NCBI RefSeq assembly: GCF_008084145.1
Contig: NZ_VSDO01000003.1
Span: forward strand, 496,001-560,000
Source: Paenibacillus faecis
GTDB taxonomy: Bacteria > Bacillota > Bacilli > Paenibacillales > Paenibacillaceae
Length of the DNA: 64,000 bases
Reading direction: 5' to 3'
The notes beneath the pieces were generated by a model, which was not told the DNA's origin, ran no database searches, and worked only from the letters and a program-made list of their open reading frames with translations. Positions within the stretch are counted from its first letter, which is position 1; each line of letters begins with the position of its first letter. Both the position numbers and the translations under genes were made by a program. Of this stretch, positions 20,043 to 28,085 are shown one piece after another.

Positions 20043-20232
20043 ATTAACGGGAATTTTTCCCGTTAATGTTGAGCGTTTCTCCTCCATCGGCCCATTTAGC
20101 GGGATTTCCTCCCGCTATTTCCGTCCAAAGAGTGCGATTGGGCCTCTGCCCCTCAAATTAACGGGAGGAAATCCTGCTAATCGCTGCCCGCGAGCCGACT
20201 GCCCCGGATTAACGGGAGATTTTCCCGTTAAA
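20043..20232. repeat. Four-unit palindrome array, family B
   Basis: Units of the ATTAACGGGA...TCCCGTTAAT type have centres at 20055, 20107, 20169 and 20220 (spacings 52, 62 and 51), identical to the array near 12.2 kb. Unit 2 is AGCGGGA...TCCCGCT. The array fills the gap between the convergent glycosyltransferase and GH94 genes, which shows no other feature. Confidence 0.88.
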
Positions 20233-20277
20233 TACCCAAGCTCCTGCCCTCATAGATCCGCTCCGACTCAAAATGGT

Positions 20278-22668
20278 CTATCCTTTCGCCGGCAGCTTGA
20301 CGGTCACCCGGACTTCCGTTCCCGGCTGCAATCCCCGGAGGATGCCGTCTTCCACTTTCATGCCCTCGCTGTAAACTTCCGGTTCCCGTACCCCGGCTTC
20401 CCGCTTCATTTCGACACGCAGGCGGGCTCCCCGGAATTCGCGCGTGACCTTCGCCTCGCTCCATTCGGCGGGCAGCTGCGGCCGGATCCGGATCCCGTCC
20501 GCCGTCCCCTGCAAGCCGAACAAGCCGTCGATCAGGCAGCGGTACACCCAGGGCACCGTGCCGGTATTGAACAGATGGCTGGACCGCCCCGCCGTCCGAG
20601 GAAATTGCCGGTAAGCGCCCCGGTAGTAGTTCGGGATGAAGACCGGCAGCTGTCCGCGCTGAATCACGTCCTGCGGATCCGGCCCGGGCAGCATCTTCCG
20701 CAGCAGCCGGTAGGCGTTGTCCTTCTCCCCTACGCTATAGAGCGCGTAGATATAAAAAGCGGCGGCATGGTTGTAGACCGCTCCGTTCTCCGCGGATCCC
20801 GGGTGCTTCTGCGTCACCCGGCCCACATCCTCGCGCATGGCTGTATAGGAGGGCGCCAGCTTTTCCACGCCGTACGGCGTCTCCAGTTGCTCCCGCACGG
20901 CCCGCAGCAGCTTCTCGCGCTTATCCGCGTCCGCGGCGCCGCTCAGCAGCGACCAGCCCTGCGGATTGATGAAAATCCGCCCCTCTTGGTCCGTGCGGAT
21001 GCCGAACACCACATTGTCATCGGTAATGCCCCGGGCGTACCACTCGCCGTCCCACAGATATCGATTGACGGTCTCGTTGGTCGCTTCGGCCGCGGCCCGG
21101 TATTCCCGGGCCTGGTCCGCCCGTCCGCTGCGCTCGCAAATGTCGGCCCATACCTTAAAAGCGTACGCCGTGGCGATGGTCAGCCAACCCGAAACGCCCT
21201 TGCCTTTGTACCCGACCATATTCATCGGATCGCACCAGTCGCCCTGGTTGATATAGTTCAGCCCCCGTTCATCGCGGTCGTTCATCAGCCAGCGCATCGC
21301 CCGGTCGACATGCCGGTGAACCGGCTCGGCCTCCCCGCCGTCCGCATAAGGCACCACTTCATCGAGGATCGAGGCATCGCCCGTTTCATCCAGGTAAGTG
21401 CTCAGGCAAATCGGCAGCCAGACGCAGTGATCCGTGTGGGGAACCTGGTTAATATATTTGAGTTCGGCGTCCGGGTGCAAAATAATCCCGTCCGGCATCG
21501 CACCGCTCGCTTTTTGCTGGCTCATGGCCGTCAAAAAAGCCTCCCGCGCCATTTTCGGTTTAATATAGCTCATGCCCATATGATCCTGAAGGTAGTTCCG
21601 GGTTTGCGGGTCGGTCGTTAACCGGTTCGTCTGCCCGTGATAGTAGATTTGCCGCGGGAGCCAGTGGTTCACGAAGTTGTCCAGATCGGGATCCGGCGTG
21701 CTGATTTCGATGCAGCCCCGCCCTTCCCGGATGTACTGGTCATACTCCCACTCGGCCGCAATAAAGCCGTCCGCGCCGCATTCGTCCGCATTCAGGAAAT
21801 AACCGCCGCGGATGCGGGCGATTTCCTCCTCGTCCTTCGCGGGGCCGAACATAAACCGGTAGGCCTCCTCCTCCCCGGCCGCGAGCTCGAGCCGGTATTG
21901 CAGCACGGCGGCCGGGGTTTCGTACCGCGCGTCTCCCTTGGACAGTTCCTCTTCCAGGATCATCGACGGCATGACGATACCGCCTTCCCCCTCGAAGGCC
22001 TCCTGATTCACTTCCCAGGAGACGGGCGCCCGATCCGCAAGCAGGAAGGTTTTATCCCGGAAGTTTTTGATTTTATCGTAATCCTGATACTTCTGATAGG
22101 GCGTGACGGAGGAGCAGACGATGGCCTGCAAATCCTCCCGGTATTCCCCCGACTGGTTCATCCAGGACATATAACCGACGGTAAAGTAAGGATAAACGCT
22201 CAGCTTGCGCCGCCGACCCGACAGGTTGTTTACTTTGAGACGCCATAGCTCGATCGGCTCTTCTTTCGGCAGACTCAGACTCATTTCAATCTCCACGTCC
22301 TTACAGACCACCGTCCACTTGATCCGGCTCTTTCCCACGGCAAAGACATACCGGTCCGCCGGGCACCGTACGGGCTCATAAGGCGCGGAAAACACTTCCC
22401 CGGTCTCCTCATCCTTCACGTAAACAAAACGGCCCGGATGATGCGCGTAATACGGCTGTTCGGGCTGCATGAACGTCTTCGCTTCCAGATTCGGCGCGTG
22501 GGAATATTTCGCCGGCTCCGGCTGCATGAACTGGGCCACCGCATAACCGCGGCAGTTCATATGAATCATCATGTTCTCATTCCACAGAAACCCCGAAGCC
22601 TTCGGAAGCAGCGTAGGGCTTAAAAGTTCATAGTATTCCTGGTCCTCTGTCGCTCTGAACATCGTCAT
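20278..22668 (-). CDS. GH94 disaccharide phosphorylase, cellobionic acid phosphorylase-like
   Basis: The 796-residue protein shows the GH94/GH36-type plan: an N-terminal beta-sandwich, a helical linker and an (alpha/alpha)6 barrel from about residue 320. The general-acid Asp lies in NQGDWCDPMNMVGYKGKG (Asp 477), and TDHCVWLPICL and the KHPGSAENGAVYNHAAAF segment line the active site. The length and the DWCDPMN motif fit cellobionic acid phosphorylase (about 790 residues) better than cellobiose phosphorylase; this is by recall, not by alignment. It would yield a glucose 1-phosphate and a gluconate or related product in the cytoplasm. It is cotranscribed with an MFS permease (4-bp overlap) and a ROK regulator. 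Confidence 0.8.
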   Translation of the reverse strand: MTMFRATEDQEYYELLSPTLLPKASGFLWNENMMIHMNCRGYAVAQFMQPEPAKYSHAPNLEAKTFMQPEQPYYAHHPGRFVYVKDEETGEVFSAPYEPVRCPADRYVFAVGKSRIKWTVVCKDVEIEMSLSLPKEEPIELWRLKVNNLSGRRRKLSVYPYFTVGYMSWMNQSGEYREDLQAIVCSSVTPYQKYQDYDKIKNFRDKTFLLADRAPVSWEVNQEAFEGEGGIVMPSMILEEELSKGDARYETPAAVLQYRLELAAGEEEAYRFMFGPAKDEEEIARIRGGYFLNADECGADGFIAAEWEYDQYIREGRGCIEISTPDPDLDNFVNHWLPRQIYYHGQTNRLTTDPQTRNYLQDHMGMSYIKPKMAREAFLTAMSQQKASGAMPDGIILHPDAELKYINQVPHTDHCVWLPICLSTYLDETGDASILDEVVPYADGGEAEPVHRHVDRAMRWLMNDRDERGLNYINQGDWCDPMNMVGYKGKGVSGWLTIATAYAFKVWADICERSGRADQAREYRAAAEATNETVNRYLWDGEWYARGITDDNVVFGIRTDQEGRIFINPQGWSLLSGAADADKREKLLRAVREQLETPYGVEKLAPSYTAMREDVGRVTQKHPGSAENGAVYNHAAAFYIYALYSVGEKDNAYRLLRKMLPGPDPQDVIQRGQLPVFIPNYYRGAYRQFPRTAGRSSHLFNTGTVPWVYRCLIDGLFGLQGTADGIRIRPQLPAEWSEAKVTREFRGARLRVEMKREAGVREPEVYSEGMKVEDGILRGLQPGTEVRVTVKLPAKG

Positions 22669-23921
22669 ACCTCTTTTCCATGTAATGTGGATGCGGGAGC
22701 GGCTTGCCCCTTTAGTTCATTACGTTTCTTCAAAAAGGCGTTCAGCCGTTCCGAAAACAACAGCATCGCCAGCGCGGAAAGCGCGACATAAAACGGAAAC
22801 ATGCCCATCGTCGTCCGGGAAGCCACGAAACCGAGCAGCGGCGGCATAAACGTACTGCCCGTGTAAGCCACGGCCATTTGATAGCCCATGATGGTTTGGG
22901 CGTGTTTTTTCCCGAACCGTACCGGAGTTTCGTGCAGCATGCAGGGGTAAATCGGCGCGAGCCCCAGGCCGATAATCAGAAAGCCCGCCAGGGAAGCGCC
23001 CGCCGGCAGAGGCAGAACGAGCAGCACGGCTCCCGCCAAGGCGATCGCCTGGCCTCCCCGGATCAAGGTCCGGTTGCTCACCTTGAACGTGATGAAGCCG
23101 GTAATAAACCGGCCGATCGTGATGCCCGCGTAGTAAATGGACACCCACTGGGCGGCGAGGGAAGCGGACAATCCTTTTTCGTTGACCAAATAGCTGCTCC
23201 CCCACAACCCTACCGTCGCTTCAACGCCGCAATAGAACAAGAAGGACACCAGCGCCAGCTTGACACCGCCGATGCGGAGAGGCCTCGCGGCCTTTCCGTC
23301 CCCGTCCGCCTCCAGCGGCGCGCTTTCCGCCTCCTCCGGCTGTTCAGCCGAGGGCCCTCCGCCGCTCCGGGCCACGCGGTCCCACAGGGGCAGCGTTAAA
23401 AGCAGGATGACGACCAACGCAAACTGAATGAGGGATACCGTCAAATAACCGTCTCTCCAGGTCGAGGTTCCGCCGGAGATGTACCCCGCCATAATGATCG
23501 GCCCCAGCGTGGCGCCAACGCCCCAAAAGCAGTGGAGCCAGCTCATATGGTGCGCCTTGTAGTGGGCCGCCACATAATTGTTGAGCCCGGCGTCCACGGA
23601 ACCCGCGCCGAGACCCAACGGAATCGTGCAGAGAATCACCCAGAACAGCGAAGGGGAGAGCGAGAATCCAAGCAAGGCCCCGGCCGTCATGATGCAGCTG
23701 ACCAGCGTCACCTGTCCGGTGCCGAACCGTTTCAGCACCGCCCCGCTCGCTAAACTGGACACGATCGTCCCCGCCGCGACAATCATGAACAGCATTCCCG
23801 CCGTATCCAACGGGGCGCCGAAGTCCGGCCGCATGACCGGCCAGGCGGCCCCCAGCAAAGAGTCCGGCAGCCCCAGGCTGATAAATGCCAAATAAATAAT
23901 AATCAAGAAAAACGTAGCCAT
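22665..23921 (-). CDS. MFS transporter of the ROK-GH94 operon
   Basis: The 418-residue protein has twelve hydrophobic segments of the major facilitator pattern (LAFISLGLPDSLLGAAWPVM; GLGAGSVDAGLNNYVAAHY; GLGLAPIYPCMLHETP). It resembles the FucP/YfcJ-like sugar MFS group in the LGxxDxxxxxxWP and GLGLAPIYP motifs. Its stop overlaps the GH94 start by 4 bp (ATGA). It is expected to import the disaccharide that the phosphorylase cleaves. Confidence 0.88.
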   Translation of the reverse strand: MATFFLIIIYLAFISLGLPDSLLGAAWPVMRPDFGAPLDTAGMLFMIVAAGTIVSSLASGAVLKRFGTGQVTLVSCIMTAGALLGFSLSPSLFWVILCTIPLGLGAGSVDAGLNNYVAAHYKAHHMSWLHCFWGVGATLGPIIMAGYISGGTSTWRDGYLTVSLIQFALVVILLLTLPLWDRVARSGGGPSAEQPEEAESAPLEADGDGKAARPLRIGGVKLALVSFLFYCGVEATVGLWGSSYLVNEKGLSASLAAQWVSIYYAGITIGRFITGFITFKVSNRTLIRGGQAIALAGAVLLVLPLPAGASLAGFLIIGLGLAPIYPCMLHETPVRFGKKHAQTIMGYQMAVAYTGSTFMPPLLGFVASRTTMGMFPFYVALSALAMLLFSERLNAFLKKRNELKGQAAPASTLHGKEV

Positions 23922-23939
23922 AGTTATTCTCCTATACTC

Positions 23940-25001
23940 CTATCCTAAGGATTCATCGATGCCCACCGTCGAAATCATCAAGCTCAGCCCCAAATGCTGC
24001 AGTCCGTTCAAATAGTCCCGCTTCCATTCGCTCATTACCAGGCTGGGGAGATGTTCTGCGGGAATATAGCCGGCGCTGCGGGCCGCGATTTTTGTAAGCA
24101 GGGCCTCGTCGACCTCGTTATCGCAAAACACAACGGCATGCGGATTCACGATTGCCGCACAGGTGGCGATCAGCCGTCCCACCGCATCCACGCCGGATTC
24201 CCCCAGTCTGGAGCGGTCCGGCCCTTTGGCCTGGCGCAGAGCCTGTTCGAAGTTCAGATCCTCGTATTGAGGGATGAAGGAAACTTCACCGGAAAAAAAC
24301 GTGCTCCCCCGCACCACTTCTCCATTGATAAGAATTCCCGCGCCGGGGCCGTTTTGGCCGAAGTAAATATAAACGAGCGACACCGGACTCTCCCGGCCGT
24401 CCCCGCTAAGTTTGCTGTGATAGCCCAGAGCCGCGGCGTTCATGTCGTTCTCCACCACCGCGGGCAGCGCGAAGCGGGACTCCAGATACGCCTTCAGTTC
24501 GAACTGCTGGAGCCGGTCATAGTCCGGCATGTAAATAATCCGGCCGTTGTTGACCGAGCCCGGCACGCCGACCGACAGCGAGCGGATTCGCGGGTAAGCG
24601 TTCAAAATATCGTCCACCCGCTCCGCAAAGGCGGACATATCTTCCGTCAATGCGCTCGGGAGCCGCCCCTGATCCTTCACTTCGCCTTGGCAGTTATAGA
24701 CGGTGTAGAACGTATCCTCTTTTTCCAAAATCACCGCCAGCCCCAGCATATACTCGGGATTATAGGCAAACCGTTTGGCCCGCCGCCCGCCGCTGGATTC
24801 GTCGATACCGACAAAAAGAAGCTCCCCCTCCTTTTCCATGGCATCCAAAAATTTGCCGATCGTCGGAAAACTGATGCCCAGCTTCCCGCTCAGCTCCTTC
24901 TTCGTTGCGCTCCCCATCGTCAAAAGAGAACCGCGGATCGCGCCGAGAATCACCTTTTTCATCTCTTTGGGGGTGGCGGGCATATCCTTCACAACATCCA
25001 A
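23940..25001 (-). CDS. ROK-family transcriptional regulator
   Basis: The 353-residue protein has an N-terminal winged helix (GSATKKELSGKLGISFPTIGKFLDAMEKEGEL) and a ROK domain (LSVGVPGSVNNGRII, VENDMNAAALGY, YIYFGQNGPGAGILINGEVVRGS). The zinc motif CxCGxxGC of sugar-phosphorylating ROK proteins is absent (GEVSFIPQYEDLNFEQA stands there), which points to a ligand-sensing repressor rather than a kinase. The gene heads the operon and has a perfect 28-bp palindrome 28 bp before its start. Confidence 0.88.
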   Translation of the reverse strand: MDVVKDMPATPKEMKKVILGAIRGSLLTMGSATKKELSGKLGISFPTIGKFLDAMEKEGELLFVGIDESSGGRRAKRFAYNPEYMLGLAVILEKEDTFYTVYNCQGEVKDQGRLPSALTEDMSAFAERVDDILNAYPRIRSLSVGVPGSVNNGRIIYMPDYDRLQQFELKAYLESRFALPAVVENDMNAAALGYHSKLSGDGRESPVSLVYIYFGQNGPGAGILINGEVVRGSTFFSGEVSFIPQYEDLNFEQALRQAKGPDRSRLGESGVDAVGRLIATCAAIVNPHAVVFCDNEVDEALLTKIAARSAGYIPAEHLPSLVMSEWKRDYLNGLQHLGLSLMISTVGIDESLG

Positions 25002-25028
25002 CCTCCCGTTTTACGACTGTATAAGTTG

Positions 25029-25056
25029 AGACTTATTAAACTAGTTTAATAAGTCT
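25029..25056. promoter_or_regulatory. Perfect 28-bp palindrome, operator of the ROK-MFS-GH94 operon
   Basis: The half-site AGACTTATTAAACT is followed directly by its exact reverse complement. It lies 28 bp before the ROK start, where the promoter of a minus-strand operon is expected. Perfect palindromes of this length at a ROK gene strongly suggest the operator. Confidence 0.7.
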
Positions 25057-25241
25057 GGTTCGATCGTATCATAATCCCGTGATCCGGAAAAGACCCTTTC
25101 CAAAAAAAGAAACCCGCGTCCTGGTGACGGGGTTTCCCTGTGCAAATAACATAACTCATTCTAAGTTTGTTCAGTATAATATCCATGGTTTATGATATAT
25201 GGAAGGATAAGTAACCGCCTCTCTTTGAAGCTGGGCGGGTG

Positions 25242-25440
25242 GATAAGGGCTTTCTGAGGCGTTATTTCGTCCAATTCGTCCCTTCGGTGAGAAATAGCGG
25301 TCCTTTGGGGCCTTATTTTAAGGAAAAGCGGGCCGAAAACCGATTTTTGGACCCGCTCCAGAGAAATAAGGCCCTTTTTAGCCGCTATTTTCCCCGAAAA
25401 AGCGAATTTGGGCGAAATAGCAGCCCAAAACGCCGCTATT
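25242..25440. repeat. Four-unit palindrome array, family C (inverted copy)
   Basis: Four 25-bp AATAGCGGnnn...GGCCTTATT units have centres at 25254, 25305, 25377 and 25428 (51, 72 and 51). Units 2 and 3 are inverted relative to each other, and the segment between them holds an extra hairpin (AGCGGG...CCCGCT). The whole is the reverse complement of the array at 36697-36895 apart from scattered changes. A single further unit (AATAACGGCC...) stands at 25530-25554. Confidence 0.9.
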
Positions 25441-25661
25441 TATAACGGGCGGCAAGTGAGATGGCGGGATCGGCAACACCATGTCAGGTTTAATGCAACG
25501 CCAGTGCCTGCAGAGCCGACTTGAGGCGAAATAACGGCCCTAAAGGCCGTTATTCGGCGGGCGGCTAGAGAGACTGCTGGCTCCAAAGGGGGCTCTATTG
25601 CACTGTGTAGCCTAGCCATAGCACTTCTCAGCAACAAAAGAAAGTAACTTTGAAATGTTAT

Positions 25662-25717
25662 ACTCCCCATACAGTAGGCAGGTGAATTAAAACCCTGTTA
25701 CTGTATGGGGAGTTTTT
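25662..25717 (+). terminator. Long hairpin with T run
   Basis: ACTCCCCATACAGTA (25662-25676) pairs perfectly with TACTGTATGGGGAGT (25699-25713), followed by TTTTT. It is terminator-like on the plus strand, but no plus-strand gene precedes it within 650 bp, so it may end a small RNA or be part of a lost element. Confidence 0.55.
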
Positions 25718-25791
25718 CGTAGTAAGAGAAATATCGTATTTAACCCACGAAGATCAAGGGGCCTGGCGCACTTTCCGACCCTCCCAACTCC

Positions 25792-25979
25792 AAAAAGATG
25801 CAAATCTGCAGGTATTTCAGGCCGGTTCCCGCGGGAATTCGAAAAAAGATGCAAATCTGCAGGTACTTCCGGCGATTTTTGAGAAACGAGCCGATTTCGT
25901 CGAAAATTCCTGCAGAATCGCAGGAATTTTGAAATTTTTGTTCCAAACAGAGAAAAAACATGCACTTATGCAGGAATTC
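25792..25979. repeat. Four-unit palindrome array, family A
   Basis: Units with TGCAnnnnTGCA cores have centres at 25804.5, 25855.5, 25916.5 and 25966.5 (51, 61 and 50). Units 1 and 2 read GATGCAAATCTGCAGG; unit 3 reads CCTGCAGAATCGCAGG. A 33-bp stretch starting near 25788 recurs exactly at 42745. Frames open across this stretch are repeat translations, not genes. Confidence 0.87.
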
Positions 25980-26089
25980 TAAGTTATCCCGGTTTTCTGA
26001 TGGGGGACTAGGTGCTGCTGAGTGGTTAGCTTTCCGCCAAAAAGTCCTTCTTTCCTCTATGACCGGTCACTCCGCCGCAGACTCCTCCT

Positions 26090-26225
26090 TCACCTGCTCC
26101 TTCGACTGTTCCACGGTCTGTTCCACGGTCTGTTTCCTTGGTGTGTTCCTTTGCTTACTCCTTCACCTGTTCCTTGGTCTGTCCCTTGGCCTCCTCCTTC
26201 ACCCGCTCCTTCGTCTGTTCCTTCG
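26090..26225. repeat. Degenerate 12-15 bp repeat tract at the terC 3' end
   Basis: The 3' end of terC and about 65 bp beyond it consist of units such as GTCTGTTCC and CTCCTTC. In the coding frame these give KEQTKERVKEEAKGQTKEQVKE. After the stop the same frame gives AKEHTKE, and a +1 frame then gives QTVEQTVEQSKEQVKEES before a new stop, so the tail was longer once. Confidence 0.6.
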
Positions 26226-26961
26226 TCAGGAACCAGCCGGCCAGGCCGATCGCGATCAATACGATGTAGAAGATCAGCTTCCACAGGGTCGAATGAGCGA
26301 ATTCGTGGGAGATGATTCCCACGTCCTCATGCCCCAGCGTCAAGACCGCCAGCTTCACGCCGACCCAGCCCACGATGGCGAACGCGGCGATTTCGAGGCC
26401 CGGCCGGGAGTGCAGCAGCTTCACGAACAGATTGGCGGCAAACCGCATGATGACGAGCCCGATAAAGCCCCCTAAGAACACGACGATGAATTTGCCCCCG
26501 TCCATGCCGCCGATCGAGGGAAGCTGTGTGTTGGGAAGCGTCATGGCCAGCGCCACGGCCGCCAAAATGGAATCGATCGCAAACGCGATATCCGCCAGCT
26601 CCACTTTAAGAACGGTGGCCCAGAAGCCGGATTGCTTTTTCTCCCCCTCGACCTTGTCGTCTTTCCTGTTTTTAAACGCCAATTTCCTTACGATATGGTT
26701 GATGCTGATAAACAACAAGTACAGCGCGCCGATGGCCTGAATCTGCCACACGTCCACCAGAAACGAGATGACGAACAAAGAAGCCAAACGAAACACGAAC
26801 GCGCCCAGCAGCCCGTAAAACAGAGCCTTTTTCCGCTCCGCTTCGGGAAGATGCTTGACCATAATCGCCAGCACCAGCGCGTTATCCGCCGCAAGCAATC
26901 CCTCCAGCACGACCAGAAGCAGCAGTACCCAGCCGTATTCCAACAACATCGACAAATCCAT
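26155..26961 (-). CDS. TerC-family membrane protein (YkoY-like, Mn2+ exporter family)
   Basis: The 268-residue protein has seven hydrophobic segments with the TerC family acidic motifs EGLLAADNALVLAIMV in helix 1 and ELADIAFAIDSILAAVALA in helix 4, whose Asp residues are thought to bind the metal. It ends in a charged repetitive tail (KEQTKERVKEE) truncated by a stop. TerC/YkoY proteins export Mn2+ or feed it to secreted enzymes (family knowledge). A yybP-ykoY riboswitch about 950 bp upstream on the same strand belongs with this family, but an IS200 copy now lies between. Confidence 0.9.
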   Translation of the reverse strand: MDLSMLLEYGWVLLLLVVLEGLLAADNALVLAIMVKHLPEAERKKALFYGLLGAFVFRLASLFVISFLVDVWQIQAIGALYLLFISINHIVRKLAFKNRKDDKVEGEKKQSGFWATVLKVELADIAFAIDSILAAVALAMTLPNTQLPSIGGMDGGKFIVVFLGGFIGLVIMRFAANLFVKLLHSRPGLEIAAFAIVGWVGVKLAVLTLGHEDVGIISHEFAHSTLWKLIFYIVLIAIGLAGWFLTKEQTKERVKEEAKGQTKEQVKE

Positions 26962-27020
26962 ATATCAGTTCCCTCTCTCCCTATTAAGTATCTAATGAAA
27001 TAGCTGATTCGTATCTTTCC

Positions 27021-27052
27021 TTAAATGCTTAAATGCTTAAATGCTTAAATAC
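27021..27052. repeat. 8-bp tandem repeat upstream of terC
   Basis: TTAAATGC occurs three times in tandem, then TTAAATAC. It lies 60 to 90 bp before the terC start and could vary in length by slippage. Confidence 0.7.
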
Positions 27053-27107
27053 TCTAACTCCAAACCCTTGATTTGGAATCCCCTCCTCCCGTTCGCACCG
27101 TAAAAAA

Positions 27108-27835
27108 ATCATAACCACCCGTCCAACGGGTGGTTTGCTCTTGGGGTATAACCCCCTGTTGCCAAACTGCGCCTAAAGACGCTAGCCTGACAATAAAATT
27201 GTTCAGGCTCAGTGTTTTTGTCACTTTCACTTACCAGTTAAACTGGTTTACTTCTTTTTGCTACTGTTTCTGCTGAATGGATCTTCATACTCTTTTACGC
27301 TCAGTTTATCAATTGCTTGGTCATGTGCTTCCTGCTCACGTATATATTTAGCGACGGTGGCCTCATTTAAGCCCACAGTGCTGACGTAGTACCCCTCCGC
27401 CCAAAATTTCCGATTTCCATACTTATACTTCAAGCTGGCATGCTTCTCAAATATCATTAGCGAACTCTTTCCCTTTAGATATCCCATAAACGATGATACA
27501 GAGATTTTTGGAGGTATCGCCACTAACATGTGTACATGATCTGGCATCATGTGACCTTCTATGATCTCCACTCCCTTGTATTTACATAACCGCTTGAATA
27601 TTTCGATTAAGTCTTTCCTCACTTGATTATAGATCTCTTTCCGTCTATACTTCGGGGTGAACACGATGTGGTATTTGCACATCCATTTCGTGTGGGCTAG
27701 ACTATAGCTCTTGTTTGCCATCTAAGACCATTCCTTTCATTATTGAGCCTGAACATCTCAATTTTATGGGAATGGTCTTGTTGGTCAAACCCTAGATCCC
27801 TCCACCCGCATAGCGGGTGGTTTTTTGTTTCGCGC
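27108..27835 (-). mobile_element. IS200/IS605-family insertion sequence
   Basis: A single tnpA gene is flanked by subterminal hairpins: ACCACCCG...CGGGTGGT at 27113-27136 on one side and CCACCCGC...GCGGGTGG at about 27798-27816 on the other. There are no inverted repeats or target duplication, as expected for Y1-transposase elements. The ends are approximate. It separates the manganese riboswitch from terC. Confidence 0.8.
27248..27721 (-). CDS. tnpA: IS200/IS605 transposase TnpA (Y1 HUH)
   Basis: The 157-residue protein is a typical Y1 transposase: KYHIVFTPKYRRKEIY at the N-terminus, the HUH pair in GHMMPDHVHMLV, AEGYYVSTVG, and the nucleophile Tyr in ATVAKYIREQEAHD. Length and motifs are intact, so the copy may be active. 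No tnpB follows. It is on the same strand as the riboswitch and terC, so read-through would place it under manganese control. Confidence 0.95.
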   Translation of the reverse strand: MANKSYSLAHTKWMCKYHIVFTPKYRRKEIYNQVRKDLIEIFKRLCKYKGVEIIEGHMMPDHVHMLVAIPPKISVSSFMGYLKGKSSLMIFEKHASLKYKYGNRKFWAEGYYVSTVGLNEATVAKYIREQEAHDQAIDKLSVKEYEDPFSRNSSKKK

Positions 27836-27871
27836 GTTTCACGCACTCAACTGGCTAAAGCCGTAACAAAA

Positions 27872-27895
27872 ACCTTTGCCTAGAACGGCAAAGGT
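27872..27895 (-). terminator. Second terminator of the riboswitch leader
   Basis: On the minus strand ACCTTTGCC and GGCAAAGGT form a 9-bp stem with a 6-base loop, followed by TTTTTG. It lies 16 bp past the first terminator and shares its ACCTTTGCC arm. Confidence 0.7.
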
Positions 27896-27910
27896 CCATA
27901 AAAACAAGAA

Positions 27911-27941
27911 AAGACCTTCACCAATAACAGGCAAAGGTCTT
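27911..27941 (-). terminator. Riboswitch expression-platform terminator
   Basis: AAGACCTT pairs with AAGGTCTT around an interrupted middle, followed by TTTTCTTGTTTTT on the minus strand. Its 5' arm is the AGCAAGACCTTTGCC that also closes riboswitch helix P1, so Mn2+ binding and termination are mutually exclusive. Confidence 0.75.
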
Positions 27942-28036
27942 GCTAACAACGTTATCCTTCCTCGTTGCCAACATAGCCGGGAGATGAAGACCTCCGAAAT
28001 GACGGCAATGTTGTAAAAGCTACTCCCCTTTAGGAG
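27928..28036 (-). ncRNA. yybP-ykoY manganese riboswitch
   Basis: The minus strand contains the conserved CTAAAGGGGAGTAGC 5' segment, the GCCGTCATTTCGGAGG internal part, CCCGGCTATGTTGGC and the 3' closing AGCAAGACCTTTGCC. This agrees with the yybP-ykoY class as in Lactococcus lactis, in order and spacing. Such riboswitches bind Mn2+ and switch on exporters. The aptamer is followed directly by a terminator that overlaps its P1 helix. It is preceded by a strong sigma-A promoter. Confidence 0.85.
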
Positions 28037-28055
28037 AACTATTCGATTTAATTTT

Positions 28056-28085
28056 AATATAAGTGATTTACTGGGGATTTGTCAA
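28056..28085 (-). promoter_or_regulatory. Sigma-A promoter of the riboswitch transcript
   Basis: Reading the minus strand, TTGACA (28085-28080), an 18-bp spacer and TATATT (28061-28056). The -35 overlaps the TGA stop of the upstream hydrolase gene. The predicted start is about 12 to 15 bases before the riboswitch. Confidence 0.75.

Noticed and set aside
25239..25445. Small open frames inside palindrome arrays (also near 2.2, 25.8, 31.5 and 36.8 kb)
   Set aside because: They translate the repeats; the same peptides (RRYFVEFVPSVRNSG, YLQICIF) appear in each copy, and none has an SD or conserved start.
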